DNA of 64,000 nt from Bacillus aerolatus (GCF_009183655.1 NZ_WEIO01000007.1:62001-126000); one strand, 5' to 3'; positions 36,242 to 45,719 are shown, counted from the stretch's first letter. Translations and numbers: made by a program. The notes: a model not told the origin generated them from the sequence alone.

Positions 36242-37336
36242 TTAAACAATTGTTAATTCTTTCGGGAAAGAAGTTAAAATTTCAACGCCGTCAGCGGTGA
36301 CATAGACGTCGTCTTCAATTCGTACACCCGCCACATCTGGGACGTAAATACCGGGTTCAATCGTAAACACCATGCCTTCTTCTAAGCGTAATTCATTCTT
36401 TTCTGTAATACCCGGGTATTCATGGACGCTGATGCCAAGCCCGTGTCCAAGGCGATGCGGGAAAAATTCACCGTAGCCTGCTTCCGTAATAATGCGTCTG
36501 GCGGTCAGGTCGATGTCTTTTGCCATCATTCCTGGTTTCACAGCCCCTATTGCTGCTAGTTCTGCTTTCAAAACCGTTTCGTAAATTTCGCGCTGCTTGT
36601 CTGAAATCTCGCCAAAGGCGATCGTGCGAGTAATATCCGAGCAGTACCCTTCGTACACAACACCGAGGTCAAACAAAACGAGATCGCCTTTTTGCACTTT
36701 CGATGCGCCCGGTGTCCCATGCGGAGAAGCAGCATTTTTCCCAGTCAGTACCATCGTGGAAAAAGACATTTCGGCAATGCCTTGCTTTTTCATTTCAAAT
36801 TCTATTTCCGCAAGAATCTCCAGCTCTGATTTGCCTTCTCGGATTGCTTCGGCACCTGTTTTTACAGCGAGGTCAGCATATTCAGCCGCTTTTTTCAGGC
36901 GGGCAAGCTCATCTTGGTCTTTAATTAGGCGCAGCTGCTCCATTTTTTCTTCAGCGGCGATAAAAGCAGCGCCCGGAAAGCGTCCGGAAAGCTCTTCATA
37001 CCGCTCTACATTCAAATGCTGTTTTTCGACTGCAATCCGCTGTACGCTGCTGCTTCGGCTTTTTACACGTTGATCAATCATATCCCACGGGTTTTCAATA
37101 TCTGTGTAGCCGACAACTTCAAAGCTCCAGCCGCTGTTTTTTGCATCATTCACTTCCATTTTTGGACAGACGAGAAAAGGCTCGGCTTCAGGAAATACAG
37201 CTACACCGAGCAGCCGCTCGTGCGGATCACTTCTGAAGCCTGTTAAATAAAATACATTTTCAGGAGTTGTGATAAAAGAAAAAGGAACGTCTTTTTCTCT
37301 CATCCAATCCATTAATTTTGTTAATCGTTTGTTCAT
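36242..37336 (-). CDS. Aminopeptidase P-type metallopeptidase (M24 family)
   Basis: A 364-residue pita-bread-fold enzyme, likely a Xaa-Pro aminopeptidase or dipeptidase, cytosolic. The creatinase-like N-terminal domain (1-140) precedes the catalytic domain with the five metal ligands in order: Asp in LVLFDLGVVYEGYCSD (two Asp, near 220-232), His in PHRLGHGLG (near 300), Glu in FTIEPGIY and Glu in VRIEDDVYV. Start at 37336 fits GAGGAGGAC; an in-frame start at 37432 would overlap the divergent ytkL upstream region. Substrate range cannot be told from sequence. Confidence 0.9.
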   Translation of the reverse strand: MNKRLTKLMDWMREKDVPFSFITTPENVFYLTGFRSDPHERLLGVAVFPEAEPFLVCPKMEVNDAKNSGWSFEVVGYTDIENPWDMIDQRVKSRSSSVQRIAVEKQHLNVERYEELSGRFPGAAFIAAEEKMEQLRLIKDQDELARLKKAAEYADLAVKTGAEAIREGKSELEILAEIEFEMKKQGIAEMSFSTMVLTGKNAASPHGTPGASKVQKGDLVLFDLGVVYEGYCSDITRTIAFGEISDKQREIYETVLKAELAAIGAVKPGMMAKDIDLTARRIITEAGYGEFFPHRLGHGLGISVHEYPGITEKNELRLEEGMVFTIEPGIYVPDVAGVRIEDDVYVTADGVEILTSFPKELTIV

Positions 37337-37477
37337 TATGTGTCCTCCTCGAAAAAATTGGGCCAATAAAAGCCTATCAACAAATGATGAGTAAGTAAAT
37401 ATATAGACATGCAGGGGAATTTGATGTTTCATCGAATAGTACGAGTGGGAATATTTTTATTGAAAGGGGTTTTACAT

Positions 37478-38158
37478 ATGAAAGTATCTTATCATGGACA
37501 TTCCATCGTGAAAGTGGAAACAAACGGAAAAACGATTTTGATTGACCCGTTTATCACAGGCAATGACTTAACAGATTTGCAGGTGGAAAATGAGCGGCCG
37601 GATGTCATTATTTTAACGCACGGACATGGTGATCATGTTGGTGACACGGTCGAACTCGCAAAAAAAAGCGACGCGCTCGTCATTGCGGTGAATGAACTGG
37701 CAGTTTATTTAAGCCATCAAGGAGTTAATACGCATCCGATGCATATCGGCGGCAGCCGTGAATTTGATTTTGGGCGGGTGAAGTTTACGCAGGCGTTTCA
37801 TGGCTCAGGTATCCAACAGGAAGACGGCACATTCCTTTACATGGGTATGCCGGCGGGCGTCTTGTTAATGATTGAAGGGAAAACGATTTATCATGCCGGC
37901 GATACCGGAATCTTTTCCGATATGAAGTTGATTGGCGAGCTTCATCCGATTGATTTGGCGTTCCTCCCGATCGGAGATAACTTTACGATGGGGCCGGATG
38001 ACGCAGCGCTTGCGGCTAAATTTTTACAGGCAAAGCAAGTAGTGCCGATCCATTTTAACACCTTCCCGCCAATTAAACAGGATCCTTATGTATTCGTTGA
38101 ACAGCTGGAAACGAAAAATGGGAAAGTGTTAGAGCCTGGCGAAGTGATCGAATTGTAA
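37478..38158 (+). CDS. ytkL: UPF0173 metal-dependent hydrolase YtkL
   Basis: A 226-residue metallo-beta-lactamase-fold hydrolase. N-terminal [14 protein letters not shown], the zinc motif [12 protein letters not shown] (near 50), [10 protein letters not shown] (near 145) and a C-terminal [11 protein letters not shown] supply the metal ligands. The family (UPF0173) is broadly conserved but its physiological substrate is unknown. Start at 37478 has GAAAGGGG; 37409 would add 23 residues. Divergent from the M24 peptidase and followed by a strong terminator. Confidence 0.9.
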   Translation: MKVSYHGHSIVKVETNGKTILIDPFITGNDLTDLQVENERPDVIILTHGHGDHVGDTVELAKKSDALVIAVNELAVYLSHQGVNTHPMHIGGSREFDFGRVKFTQAFHGSGIQQEDGTFLYMGMPAGVLLMIEGKTIYHAGDTGIFSDMKLIGELHPIDLAFLPIGDNFTMGPDDAALAAKFLQAKQVVPIHFNTFPPIKQDPYVFVEQLETKNGKVLEPGEVIEL

Positions 38159-38165
38159 CAGTTTC

Positions 38166-38197
38166 AAGGCTGCAAGGAGTCCCTTGCAGCCTTTTCT
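38166..38197 (+). terminator. ytkL terminator
   Basis: AAGGCTGCAAGG pairs perfectly with CCTTGCAGCCTT, 4-base loop, then TT; the T-run is short but the stem is strong. Confidence 0.88.
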
Positions 38198-38272
38198 GAA
38201 TGCAATTGAATCCAATCCCCTTTCAAAGTATAATAACTGTATTAGCGAGTTTGAAAGGAACAGGTGAAACAG

Positions 38273-39586
38273 TTGATTACAAAACACGAGCAAATTTTAC
38301 AATATATAGAGGGATTGCCGATCGGAGAAAAAATTTCTGTCCGCCAAATTGCTAAAGCATTGTCGGTCAGTGAAGGAACGGCGTACCGGGCGATTAAAGA
38401 TGCCGAAACGAAAGGATTTGTTTCGGCGATTGAGCGTGTTGGGACGATCCGGATTGAGCAAAAGAAAAAAGAAAATATTGAGAAGTTGACGTTTGCCGAG
38501 GTAGTCAACATTATCGATGGCCAAGTGCTTGGGGGGCGTGCCGGACTGCATAAAACGCTGAATCGGTTTGTCATTGGCGCCATGAAGCTGGAAGCAATGA
38601 TGAGGTATACCGGGCCTGATAACCTTCTGATCGTCGGCAACCGGACGAAAGCACATGAACAAGCTTTACAGGCAGGAGCAGGCGTGTTAATTACCGGCGG
38701 TTTTGAAGCGGATGACCACGTGACAAAACTTGCGGATGAATTGGAGTTGCCGGTCATTACTACGACGTATGATACGTTCACAGTGGCGACGATGATTAAC
38801 CGCGCCATTTATGACCAGCTCATCAAAAAAGAAATTGTGCTTGTCGGAGACATTTTTACTCCTTTTGACCAGACCGTTTCATTGTCTGTTAGCGATAAAG
38901 TCAGCCATTGGATGGAGAAGAACCAAGAAACGCTCCATAGCCGCTTTCCGGTGCTTGATCAGCAGCTGAAAGTTCAAGGAATTGTGACAGCGAAAGATAT
39001 TATGGGGTTTGAAAAAGAAACGGCTATCGAAAAAATTATGACGAAGCAACCGATCGTTGCTACAGCAAAAATGAGCGTGGCTGCAGCCGCTCACATGATG
39101 ATTTGGGAAGGCATTGAGCTTTTGCCAGTCGTTGATGATCAGAACCGCATTCAAGGTATCGTCAGCCGCCAGGACGTTCTGAAAACATTGCAAATGACGC
39201 AGCGTCAGCCGCAAATGGGAGAAACGCTCGATGACACGATTACGAATCAAATCGATTTATTAGGAGACAAAACAGAAGAAGCATATAAATTTGAAGTCAC
39301 ACCGCAAATGACGAACCAGCTCGGCACAATTTCGTACGGTGTTTTTACGACGCTCGTTACAGAAGCGGCGAGCCGCTCACTGCGAACGAAGAAAAAAGGC
39401 GATATCGTTGTAGAAAGCATCACCATTTATTTCTTTAAGCCCGTGCAAATGGAAAGCATGTTAGAAATCCATCCAAACGTACTCGAAGTCGGACGGAAAT
39501 TCGGAAAAGTCGACGTCGAAGTCTACAACGGCGGCAGGCTCGTCGGAAAAGCACTAATGATGTGCCAACTACTCGACCGGCAATAA
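38273..39586 (+). CDS. ytoI: YtoI: HTH, DRTGG, CBS-pair and thioesterase-fold protein
   Basis: A four-domain regulator-like protein of about 437 residues. Order: winged helix (ISVRQIAKALSVSEGTAYRA, residues about 18-45), DRTGG domain (about 75-185), CBS pair (about 190-310; IVSRQDVLKT) and a hot-dog/MaoC-like domain (about 330-435; GRKFGKVDVEVYNGGRLVG). The combination suggests a transcription factor sensing adenine nucleotides or acyl-CoA; the target is unknown. I start at TTG 38273, where AGGTGA is six bases upstream and the protein begins M-I-T-K-H-E-Q; GTG at 38264 is the alternative. Confidence 0.87.
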   Translation: MITKHEQILQYIEGLPIGEKISVRQIAKALSVSEGTAYRAIKDAETKGFVSAIERVGTIRIEQKKKENIEKLTFAEVVNIIDGQVLGGRAGLHKTLNRFVIGAMKLEAMMRYTGPDNLLIVGNRTKAHEQALQAGAGVLITGGFEADDHVTKLADELELPVITTTYDTFTVATMINRAIYDQLIKKEIVLVGDIFTPFDQTVSLSVSDKVSHWMEKNQETLHSRFPVLDQQLKVQGIVTAKDIMGFEKETAIEKIMTKQPIVATAKMSVAAAAHMMIWEGIELLPVVDDQNRIQGIVSRQDVLKTLQMTQRQPQMGETLDDTITNQIDLLGDKTEEAYKFEVTPQMTNQLGTISYGVFTTLVTEAASRSLRTKKKGDIVVESITIYFFKPVQMESMLEIHPNVLEVGRKFGKVDVEVYNGGRLVGKALMMCQLLDRQ

Positions 39587-39588
39587 CG

Positions 39589-39990
39589 AAAAGCGGAAGC
39601 GGCCGTTTAGACTCGGCAGGCATAAGACGGACCGCCGAAGTGGCGCTCTTTGCCACATAGGCGTGCCGGCTTATGACCGAGAGTCTGGCCGTTGCAGCTA
39701 GACAATAACGAAAAGCGGAAGCGCCTGTCCAGCCGCGACAAGCAAATGGCTGACAGCGAGGAGGCAGTATTTCAGCCACCACAGCTGGCAGACATTTGAC
39801 CTCGAGCGGCTAGGCGCTGCAGCTGGCCAATAACGAAAAGCGGAGCCGACTGTTTTGGGGCGGCAAGCATATGCCAGAATGACGAAATGGCGCTTTTCAG
39901 CCATGCAGTCAGACTGGCATATGACCTCGAGCCCCAAGGAGGCGGAGCTGGCCAAACAAAAAGCGGAAGCGCCTGTCCAGCCACGACAAG
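39589..39990. repeat. Cluster of tandem palindromic elements after ytoI
   Basis: Four units in one orientation: 39589-39702 (AAAAGCGGAAGCGGCCG ... GCAGCTAGA), 39711-39827 (AAAAGCGGAAGCGCCTG ... GCTGCAGCTGGC), 39836-39951 (AAAAGCGGAGCCGACTG ... GGAGCTGGC) and a broken fourth from 39958. Every junction between the first three, and the left edge at the ytoI stop (CAA TAA CG), reads CAATAACG. Each unit is internally palindromic. The third is nearly identical to the element nested in the tyrS leader at 11750-11868. Confidence 0.85.
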
Positions 39991-40019
39991 AAAAAACCGC
40001 TCTCAAAAGAAAGCGGCTT
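39991..40019 (-). terminator. ytpI terminator
   Basis: On the minus strand GAAAGCGG-type stem AAGCCGCTTTC / GAGAGCGGTTTTTT (7 of 8 core pairs), loop TTTT, then T6. It lies about ten bases past the ytpI stop. Confidence 0.8.
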
Positions 40020-40028
40020 ATACAATCA

Positions 40029-40331
40029 TTAATTTTTTAATTCTTCCGCTTCTTTGCGGGCGTACGGAAGGAAATGCCGGTACGCTTTAAAACCGGCCCA
40101 AAGGCTCGCAAATCCGATGAGCAGGAAGAAAGCGGCAACAATATAAGAAATAGTAGTCTGTTGGATAAACAATGTATTCAAGCCGAAACAGCCGACAAAG
40201 AGGCCGAGAGCCATGCTTGATTTTGCGGACAGCCATTTTTTCTCCATCGGGCGTCTGCTTCTGACGTATTGAACCTTATAAATAATATAAAAAGAAAACG
40301 ATAAAACGATCAAAAATACTAAAACCGGCAT
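40029..40331 (-). CDS. ytpI: YtpI-family membrane protein
   Basis: A 100-residue protein with three hydrophobic helices: PVLVFLIVLSFSFYIIYKV, MALGLFVGCFGLNTLF and SYIVAAFFLLIGFASLWAG. Charged loops (VRSRRPMEKKW) suggest the orientation but no function is known. Start at 40331 chosen for GGAGG nearby and because a start at 40361 would place charged residues before the first helix. In the same place as ytpI of B. subtilis, between ytoI and nrnA. Confidence 0.85.
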   Translation of the reverse strand: MPVLVFLIVLSFSFYIIYKVQYVRSRRPMEKKWLSAKSSMALGLFVGCFGLNTLFIQQTTISYIVAAFFLLIGFASLWAGFKAYRHFLPYARKEAEELKN

Positions 40332-40428
40332 AGTTTTTCCTCCATCTATTTGTTCAAACATCTCTATTTTACCGGGAATGCGGGGGAAATTCTACTTAAA
40401 AAACTTGCCTGCTGCAAAGGAGCTTAAG

Positions 40429-41370
40429 ATGAAGAAGCAAATCATCCAAAAAATAAAAGAATATGAAACGATCATTATCCACCGCCATGTGCGTCCTGAT
40501 CCCGATGCGTACGGGTCGCAAGGGGGACTTGCGGAAATGATCCGCGCTTCTTTTCCTCATAAACGAGTGTACACAGTTGGAAAAGAAGAACCGACACTTA
40601 ATTATTTGCGCAAGCTCGATGTGATTTCGGACGAAGCGTATGAAGGTGCGCTTGTCATCGTTTGTGACACGGCCAATCAAGACAGAATTTGCGATAACCG
40701 TTATAAGTTTGGCAAAGAGTGGATCAAAATTGACCACCATCCGAATGAAGACCCGTACGGCGATCTTCTTTGGGTAGACACGTCCGCCAGTTCTGTCAGT
40801 GAAATGATTTATGATTTGTTCAAAAGCGGCATAGAAGATGGTTTGAAGCTGAACGATGAAGGCGCACGCCTCTTGTTTGCCGGCATTGTCGGCGATACTG
40901 GCCGTTTCCTTTACCCGAGCACGACGATGCGCACGATGGAGTATGCCGGTGAACTGCTTCAATTTGACTTTGACCGCAACGAGCTGTTTAACCGCATGTA
41001 TGAAACGGAAGAGAAAGTATTAAAGCTGCAAGGCTATATTTTGCAGACATTCCGTTTGGCGCCGAACGGGGCGGCTTCTGTCACGTTGAAAAAAGAACTT
41101 CTTGATGAATATGGTGTCGTTCCGTCTGAGGCATCGCTGCTCGTCAGTACGCTCGGCAGTGTGAAAGGAATTAAAGCGTGGGTCTTTTTTATCGAAGAAG
41201 AAGATCAAATCCGTGTGCGCCTGCGTTCAAAAAAGCCGGTAATTAATGAAATTGCCAAAAAGTATAAAGGAGGCGGCCATCCGCTCGCTGCCGGCGCTTC
41301 CGTTTATTCGTGGGAAGAGGCAGAGGAGGTGGCAGCTGATCTTGAGGCTCTTTGCATGGAGAGCATGTAA
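40429..41370 (+). CDS. nrnA: NrnA, oligoribonuclease and pAp phosphatase (DHH family)
   Basis: Degrades very short RNA (nanoRNA) and dephosphorylates 3'-phosphoadenosine 5'-phosphate; manganese-dependent. The 313-residue length equals B. subtilis NrnA. DHH-domain motifs: HRHVRPDPDAYGSQGG (near 20), VICDTA-like VIVCDTANQ (near 80), the naming DHH in KIDHHPNED (near 103) and DTGRFLYPST; the DHHA1 domain ends with GGGHPLAAGASV. Start at 40429 (MKKQIIQKI) has AAAGGAG; an earlier in-frame start overlaps the ytpI upstream region. Confidence 0.95.
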   Translation: MKKQIIQKIKEYETIIIHRHVRPDPDAYGSQGGLAEMIRASFPHKRVYTVGKEEPTLNYLRKLDVISDEAYEGALVIVCDTANQDRICDNRYKFGKEWIKIDHHPNEDPYGDLLWVDTSASSVSEMIYDLFKSGIEDGLKLNDEGARLLFAGIVGDTGRFLYPSTTMRTMEYAGELLQFDFDRNELFNRMYETEEKVLKLQGYILQTFRLAPNGAASVTLKKELLDEYGVVPSEASLLVSTLGSVKGIKAWVFFIEEEDQIRVRLRSKKPVINEIAKKYKGGGHPLAAGASVYSWEEAEEVAADLEALCMESM

Positions 41371-41373
41371 GAT

Positions 41374-41883
41374 TCAACTGCCTTCAAGTTCCATTTCTAG
41401 CTGGATGTGGATCGTCGTATAAAAGTGCCATTCTTTGACGTGCAAAGAATAGCTCCGTTTGTTAATTTTCAGCGTTTTGTTTTCTATGCTCTGCCGAATC
41501 AGTTCTTTATGGGAATAAACGGTTTCAAGGTCTTTCGCATATAAAACGGATAAATCTTTTTTTATTTGTTCTTTGGCGGAGAAAATGCTCTGGGCGTCAT
41601 CGATGCCGTATTTTTCATAATTGATAATATCAACTTCAATTTCCTGCACAGTCAGCTTGTGCAGGTTTTTTTTATTAAGCTCTTTGAATTCTTCCTGCCA
41701 AATCTCGAGCTGTGTCCGCAGCTCGCTAATGTCATTTTTCTGCTTTTCCAGCACGACCGTTTGCCGTTCCTGCATAGCGCCGAACATATAAAGAAAGAGC
41801 AGCCAGCTTAAACAAAAGCCGATCGCCGCCCCGGCCAGTACCCATTTTGCCTTCGGTTTTTTATGAAGCGATGGCACTCTCAT
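41374..41883 (-). CDS. ytrI: Sporulation membrane protein YtrI
   Basis: A 169-residue single-pass protein: TM helix about residues 13-35 (WVLAGAAIGFCLSWLLFLYM) then a coiled-coil region (VVLEKQKNDISELRTQLEIW) and a C-terminal domain of unknown fold. In B. subtilis ytrH and ytrI form a mother-cell (SigE) operon needed for efficient sporulation. The start at 41883 overlaps the ytrH stop by 4 bp (ATGA). Its stop lies three bases past the nrnA stop, an unusually tight convergent junction. Confidence 0.85.
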   Translation of the reverse strand: MRVPSLHKKPKAKWVLAGAAIGFCLSWLLFLYMFGAMQERQTVVLEKQKNDISELRTQLEIWQEEFKELNKKNLHKLTVQEIEVDIINYEKYGIDDAQSIFSAKEQIKKDLSVLYAKDLETVYSHKELIRQSIENKTLKINKRSYSLHVKEWHFYTTIHIQLEMELEGS

Positions 41884-42215
41884 GGAGAGATGTGCTCCCC
41901 GATCAGCCACACGATAATGACTTTGCCCGTGTAGGCACCTCCCATGGCTGATAAAATTAATAAAAACTGTTTGAACAAATCTTTCGTTTCACCATCTAAA
42001 AAGCCTTTTTCAAAGCTGTACAGCGTATCAAATGTCCCCCCGATAGCCGCGATAATTGCCCAAATCCGCAAACTTTCACTTATTTGCTCAATGCTTGTAT
42101 AAAGCGGTTTTCCTGTCGTAAAAGCCGCCAGCCCTCCGATTAATGAACCGCCGAGCAGGACACCGAATGCGATAAAATAACATTTAAATAATTCATGAAA
42201 AAAAGTTTCGGCCAT
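41880..42215 (-). CDS. ytrH: Sporulation membrane protein YtrH
   Basis: A 111-residue membrane protein with about three helices: CYFIAFGVLLGGSLIGGLAA, an amphipathic stretch SLRIWAIIAAIGGTFDTLYS and LLILSAMGGAYTGKVIIVW. Family and position match B. subtilis YtrH, made in the mother cell under SigE and required for full sporulation; molecular role unknown. It is the first gene of ytrHI and has a SigE-like promoter upstream (42246-42274) and a GGAGGA ribosome site. Confidence 0.9.
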   Translation of the reverse strand: MAETFFHELFKCYFIAFGVLLGGSLIGGLAAFTTGKPLYTSIEQISESLRIWAIIAAIGGTFDTLYSFEKGFLDGETKDLFKQFLLILSAMGGAYTGKVIIVWLIGEHISP

Positions 42216-42245
42216 ATGTCCTCCATCTGTGCTTGTCTTTCTATT

Positions 42246-42274
42246 TATATATGTGCGGCCGGCAAGCTATATGA
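42246..42274 (-). promoter_or_regulatory. SigE-like promoter of ytrHI
   Basis: On the minus strand TCATATA, a 14-bp spacer and CATATATA, close to the mother-cell SigE pattern (ATATT, 13-15 bp, CATACAAT). It sits about 30 bp before the ytrH start. SigE control of ytrHI is known in B. subtilis. Confidence 0.65.
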
Positions 42275-42353
42275 AAACAGAACATATTTTCTTTTTTCAA
42301 GCGGCCGACTTATAATGAAAGTATGAATAAAGAACGAAAATTGTAAATGAAGG

Positions 42354-45300
42354 ATGATGATGATGTTTACGCATCTGCAAGTTCAAACAGGCTATAGCCT
42401 TTTGTCGAGTACTGTGTCAATCGGCAAGCTGACGGCAAAAGCAGAGGAGCTGGGCTATCGTGCGCTCGCCATCACGGACCGCAATGTTATGTACGGTGCT
42501 GTGCCTTTTTACAAGGCGTGTAAACAGGCTGGCATCAAGCCGATTATCGGTTTAACTGCTGATGTGGAAAGCGGGCTTACGGAGGGAAAATCATTTCCGC
42601 TCGTGCTGCTGGCTAAAAACAATACCGGCTATCATCACCTGCTGAAAATATCAAGTGCCATTCAAACGAGAGCGAAAGAAGGCATTCCGTTAAAGTGGCT
42701 GAAAGGCTATTCTTCAGGGGTGTTTGCTTTTACTCCGGGCATTGAAGGAGAAGTGGAGCAGTTGCTTATGAAAGACCCGGAGCAGGCGGCAAAAGCCGCT
42801 TTGCTGCTGCAAGAACAGTTTGAACCGGGACATTTCTTTCTATCTGTCGGGCGCTGCGGGCAACAAGGGGAAGAAGCAGCAATTGAAGCGATGAAGAAAC
42901 TGAGTGCTTCGCTGTCGGTTCCGTTGCTTGTATCTAATCGGGTCACTTATATAAACAAAGAAGAAGCGTTCGCCGCCCAGTGCCTAGAAGCAATCCGCGA
43001 CGGAGTAAAGTTGGCAGATAAGCACATAGACGAGAACGATCAAGCATATTTTACTTCTAAAGAAGAAATGGCCGAGTTGTTTGTTGATCTGCCGGAAGCG
43101 CTCGAGCAGACGGCCCGGCTCGCGGATGCCTGCCAAGTGGATATTCCGCTCGGCCGCCGCCTGTTGCCGAGATATCCTGTACCGGATGGAGGGTCAGCCG
43201 CTCTTTATTTACACGAATTGTGCCAAAAAGGACTGGAAGAATCAGAGAGAGCGCAGCAGCCCGAGTATGAGGACAGGCTGGCCTATGAACTCGACACAAT
43301 TGAAAGAATGGGCTTTAGCGATTATTTTCTGATTGTCTGGGACTTTATGAAGTTTGCAAAAGATGAAAATATTTTGACAGGACCGGGCAGGGGGTCGGCG
43401 GCTGGTTCGCTCGTTGCTTATGTGCTCGGGATTACGACCGTCGATCCGCTTGAACATGGGCTTTTATTTGAACGATTTCTGAATCCGGAACGTGTGTCTA
43501 TGCCCGATATCGATCTCGATTTTCCTGACCACCGGCGCGATGAAGTGATCCGCTACGTGGCTAATAAATACGGAATGCTCCATGCCGCGCAAATTATTAC
43601 GTTCGGTACGCTGTCTGCCAAAGCGGTTATGCGTGACGTAGCGAGAGTGTTTGGCTTTTCTACGAAAGAGCTTGAACAGTTGTCAAAACTGATTTCATCG
43701 CGTTCCGGCTTAACGCTGAAGCAACAGTACGCGGAATCTGCGGGCTTTCGTGAGTGGGTGCATCAGACGAGGGAAAATGAAAAAATATACAAAACGGCAT
43801 TAACACTTGAAGGGCTGCCGCGCCACACGTCCACTCATGCAGCTGGGATGGTCATTACAGAAGAGCCGCTGACAGAACTCGTTGCCATACAAGAAGGGCA
43901 TGACGGAATTTTTTTGACACAATTTCCAATGGACACGCTGGAAGAACTCGGCTTGCTGAAAATTGATTTGCTCGGTTTGCGCAATTTGACGATTCTTGAA
44001 AGAATGATTGATTCTATTTATTATGTAGAAGGAAAAAGACTAACTTTGCAGAATATACCTTTACAGAATGAAGAAACGTTTCGGCTTTTAGGAGAAGGAA
44101 AGACGACTGGCATTTTTCAACTGGAATCAGAGGGGATGCGCAAAGTGCTGACGAAACTAAAGCCAAATCGTTTTGAAGATATCGTTGCAGTGAACGCTCT
44201 GTACCGGCCGGGTCCGATGGAAAATATTCCTCTTTATATTGAGCGCAAGCACGGCCGCCAGCCGGTTGACTATCCTCATCCTGATTTAAAGGATATTTTA
44301 GAACCAACGTACGGCGTGCTCATTTACCAGGAGCAAATTATGCAGATTGCCTCCAAGCTTGCGGGTTTTTCTCTCGGAGAAGCTGATTTATTAAGAAGAG
44401 CCGTCAGCAAGAAGAAAAAGGGGCTACTGGACAGTGAGCGCCGGCATTTTGTCGAGGGCGCAGTGAAAAACGGCTACAGTGAGGAAACGGCGGAGAGCGT
44501 CTATCACCTCATTGTCCAATTCGCTAATTACGGTTTCAACCGGAGCCACGCGGTTGCTTACAGTTTTATTGCTTACGGTCTTGCGTACTTAAAAGCGCAT
44601 TACCCGGCGATTTTTATGGCAGCGCTGTTAAGTTCCGCTGTTGGAAATGAAGACAAGATTAAACAGTATGCCGCGGAAGTGAAAGATATGGGGCTTGCCT
44701 TGCTGCCGCCTTCCATTAATCGCAGCCATTATCCATTTAAGGCCGAAGACGCCGGCATTCGTTTTAGCCTGGCAGCGATCAAAGGTGTGGGAGCGGGCGT
44801 GCTGAAAGCAGTGACAGCCGCCCGGGAAAAGGGGCCGTTTATTGATTTATTTGACTTTTGTATGCGCGTGCCGCTCAATGTGGTAAACCGCAAGGCAATG
44901 GAAGCTTTCGTATTTGCTGGGGCATTTGACGATTTTAAAGAAGACCGTGCTGTGCTGCTTGCCACTCTTGACGCAGCGATTGAACATGCGCAGCTCATTC
45001 AACCGGAAGAAGGGGCAGACGGAGCGTTATTTGTGGAAGATGACTTTTTTCCGAAGCCGAAGTACACGCAAGTCGACCCGATTCGGATGGAAGATAAACT
45101 TACGCTTGAAAAAGAAGTGCTCGGCCTTTATTTATCGGCGCATCCGACAGAACCGTATGAAAAGCTTTTCAAACAGGCGGGAGCGGTTCCGATTTCCCGC
45201 CTTACTTCCGGCAGCCGCAGCGTATCTGTCGGTATTTTCATGAATGAAGTGAAGTCGATCCGCACGAAAAAAGGAGAAAACATGGCATTTGCCGATTGTT

Positions 45301-45713
45301 CAGACAGGAGCGGTGACATAGAAGGCGTTGTGTTTCCTGCCGTCTACCGTACACGCACGGCTGTCATCCAAAAAGGCGCTGTTCTTTATTTGACAGGGGA
45401 CGTGGAAGAAAGAAACGGACGAAAGCAGCTGATCGTTAAAACCGTAAAAAGCGTGGAAGAATTGCAAGAATGGCAGTTAGAAAAAGAGAAAACGTTGTAC
45501 TTGAAAATACCCGAATCGCCGGATGAACATTTAATCCTTGAAGATGTTCACCGGCTGCTCGGCCGCTTCAAAGGGGAAACATCGGTCGTTCTTCATTATG
45601 AAAGAAGCCGCCAGACCGTGAAACTTCGTGAAAAGAGTTCCGTTAAACCGACAGAACAATTACTGGAAGAATTAAAGAAAATAATTGGAACAGAGCATGT
45701 CGTGCTTAAATAA
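42354..45713 (+). CDS. dnaE: DNA polymerase III alpha subunit DnaE
   Basis: The second replicative C-family polymerase of low-GC Gram-positives, extending primers (notably on the lagging strand) before handing over to PolC. The roughly 1,116-residue protein has an N-terminal PHP domain (HLQVQTGYSLLSS), the catalytic palm with GPGRGSAAGSLVAY (near 345) and the aspartates of MPDIDLDFPDHRR (near 383-395), a helix-hairpin-helix region and a C-terminal OB fold. No intrinsic exonuclease domain. Four ATG codons run in tandem (42354-42363); AAGG spacing prefers the third or fourth. ytrHI is divergent. Confidence 0.96.
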   Translation: MMMMFTHLQVQTGYSLLSSTVSIGKLTAKAEELGYRALAITDRNVMYGAVPFYKACKQAGIKPIIGLTADVESGLTEGKSFPLVLLAKNNTGYHHLLKISSAIQTRAKEGIPLKWLKGYSSGVFAFTPGIEGEVEQLLMKDPEQAAKAALLLQEQFEPGHFFLSVGRCGQQGEEAAIEAMKKLSASLSVPLLVSNRVTYINKEEAFAAQCLEAIRDGVKLADKHIDENDQAYFTSKEEMAELFVDLPEALEQTARLADACQVDIPLGRRLLPRYPVPDGGSAALYLHELCQKGLEESERAQQPEYEDRLAYELDTIERMGFSDYFLIVWDFMKFAKDENILTGPGRGSAAGSLVAYVLGITTVDPLEHGLLFERFLNPERVSMPDIDLDFPDHRRDEVIRYVANKYGMLHAAQIITFGTLSAKAVMRDVARVFGFSTKELEQLSKLISSRSGLTLKQQYAESAGFREWVHQTRENEKIYKTALTLEGLPRHTSTHAAGMVITEEPLTELVAIQEGHDGIFLTQFPMDTLEELGLLKIDLLGLRNLTILERMIDSIYYVEGKRLTLQNIPLQNEETFRLLGEGKTTGIFQLESEGMRKVLTKLKPNRFEDIVAVNALYRPGPMENIPLYIERKHGRQPVDYPHPDLKDILEPTYGVLIYQEQIMQIASKLAGFSLGEADLLRRAVSKKKKGLLDSERRHFVEGAVKNGYSEETAESVYHLIVQFANYGFNRSHAVAYSFIAYGLAYLKAHYPAIFMAALLSSAVGNEDKIKQYAAEVKDMGLALLPPSINRSHYPFKAEDAGIRFSLAAIKGVGAGVLKAVTAAREKGPFIDLFDFCMRVPLNVVNRKAMEAFVFAGAFDDFKEDRAVLLATLDAAIEHAQLIQPEEGADGALFVEDDFFPKPKYTQVDPIRMEDKLTLEKEVLGLYLSAHPTEPYEKLFKQAGAVPISRLTSGSRSVSVGIFMNEVKSIRTKKGENMAFADCSDRSGDIEGVVFPAVYRTRTAVIQKGAVLYLTGDVEERNGRKQLIVKTVKSVEELQEWQLEKEKTLYLKIPESPDEHLILEDVHRLLGRFKGETSVVLHYERSRQTVKLREKSSVKPTEQLLEELKKIIGTEHVVLK

Positions 45714-45719
45714 AATTAC

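Noticed and set aside
39435-40006. Overlapping minus-strand proteins (up to 115 residues) downstream of ytoI
   Set aside because: They translate the palindromic repeat units and antisense ytoI; similar residue strings recur only because the DNA units repeat.
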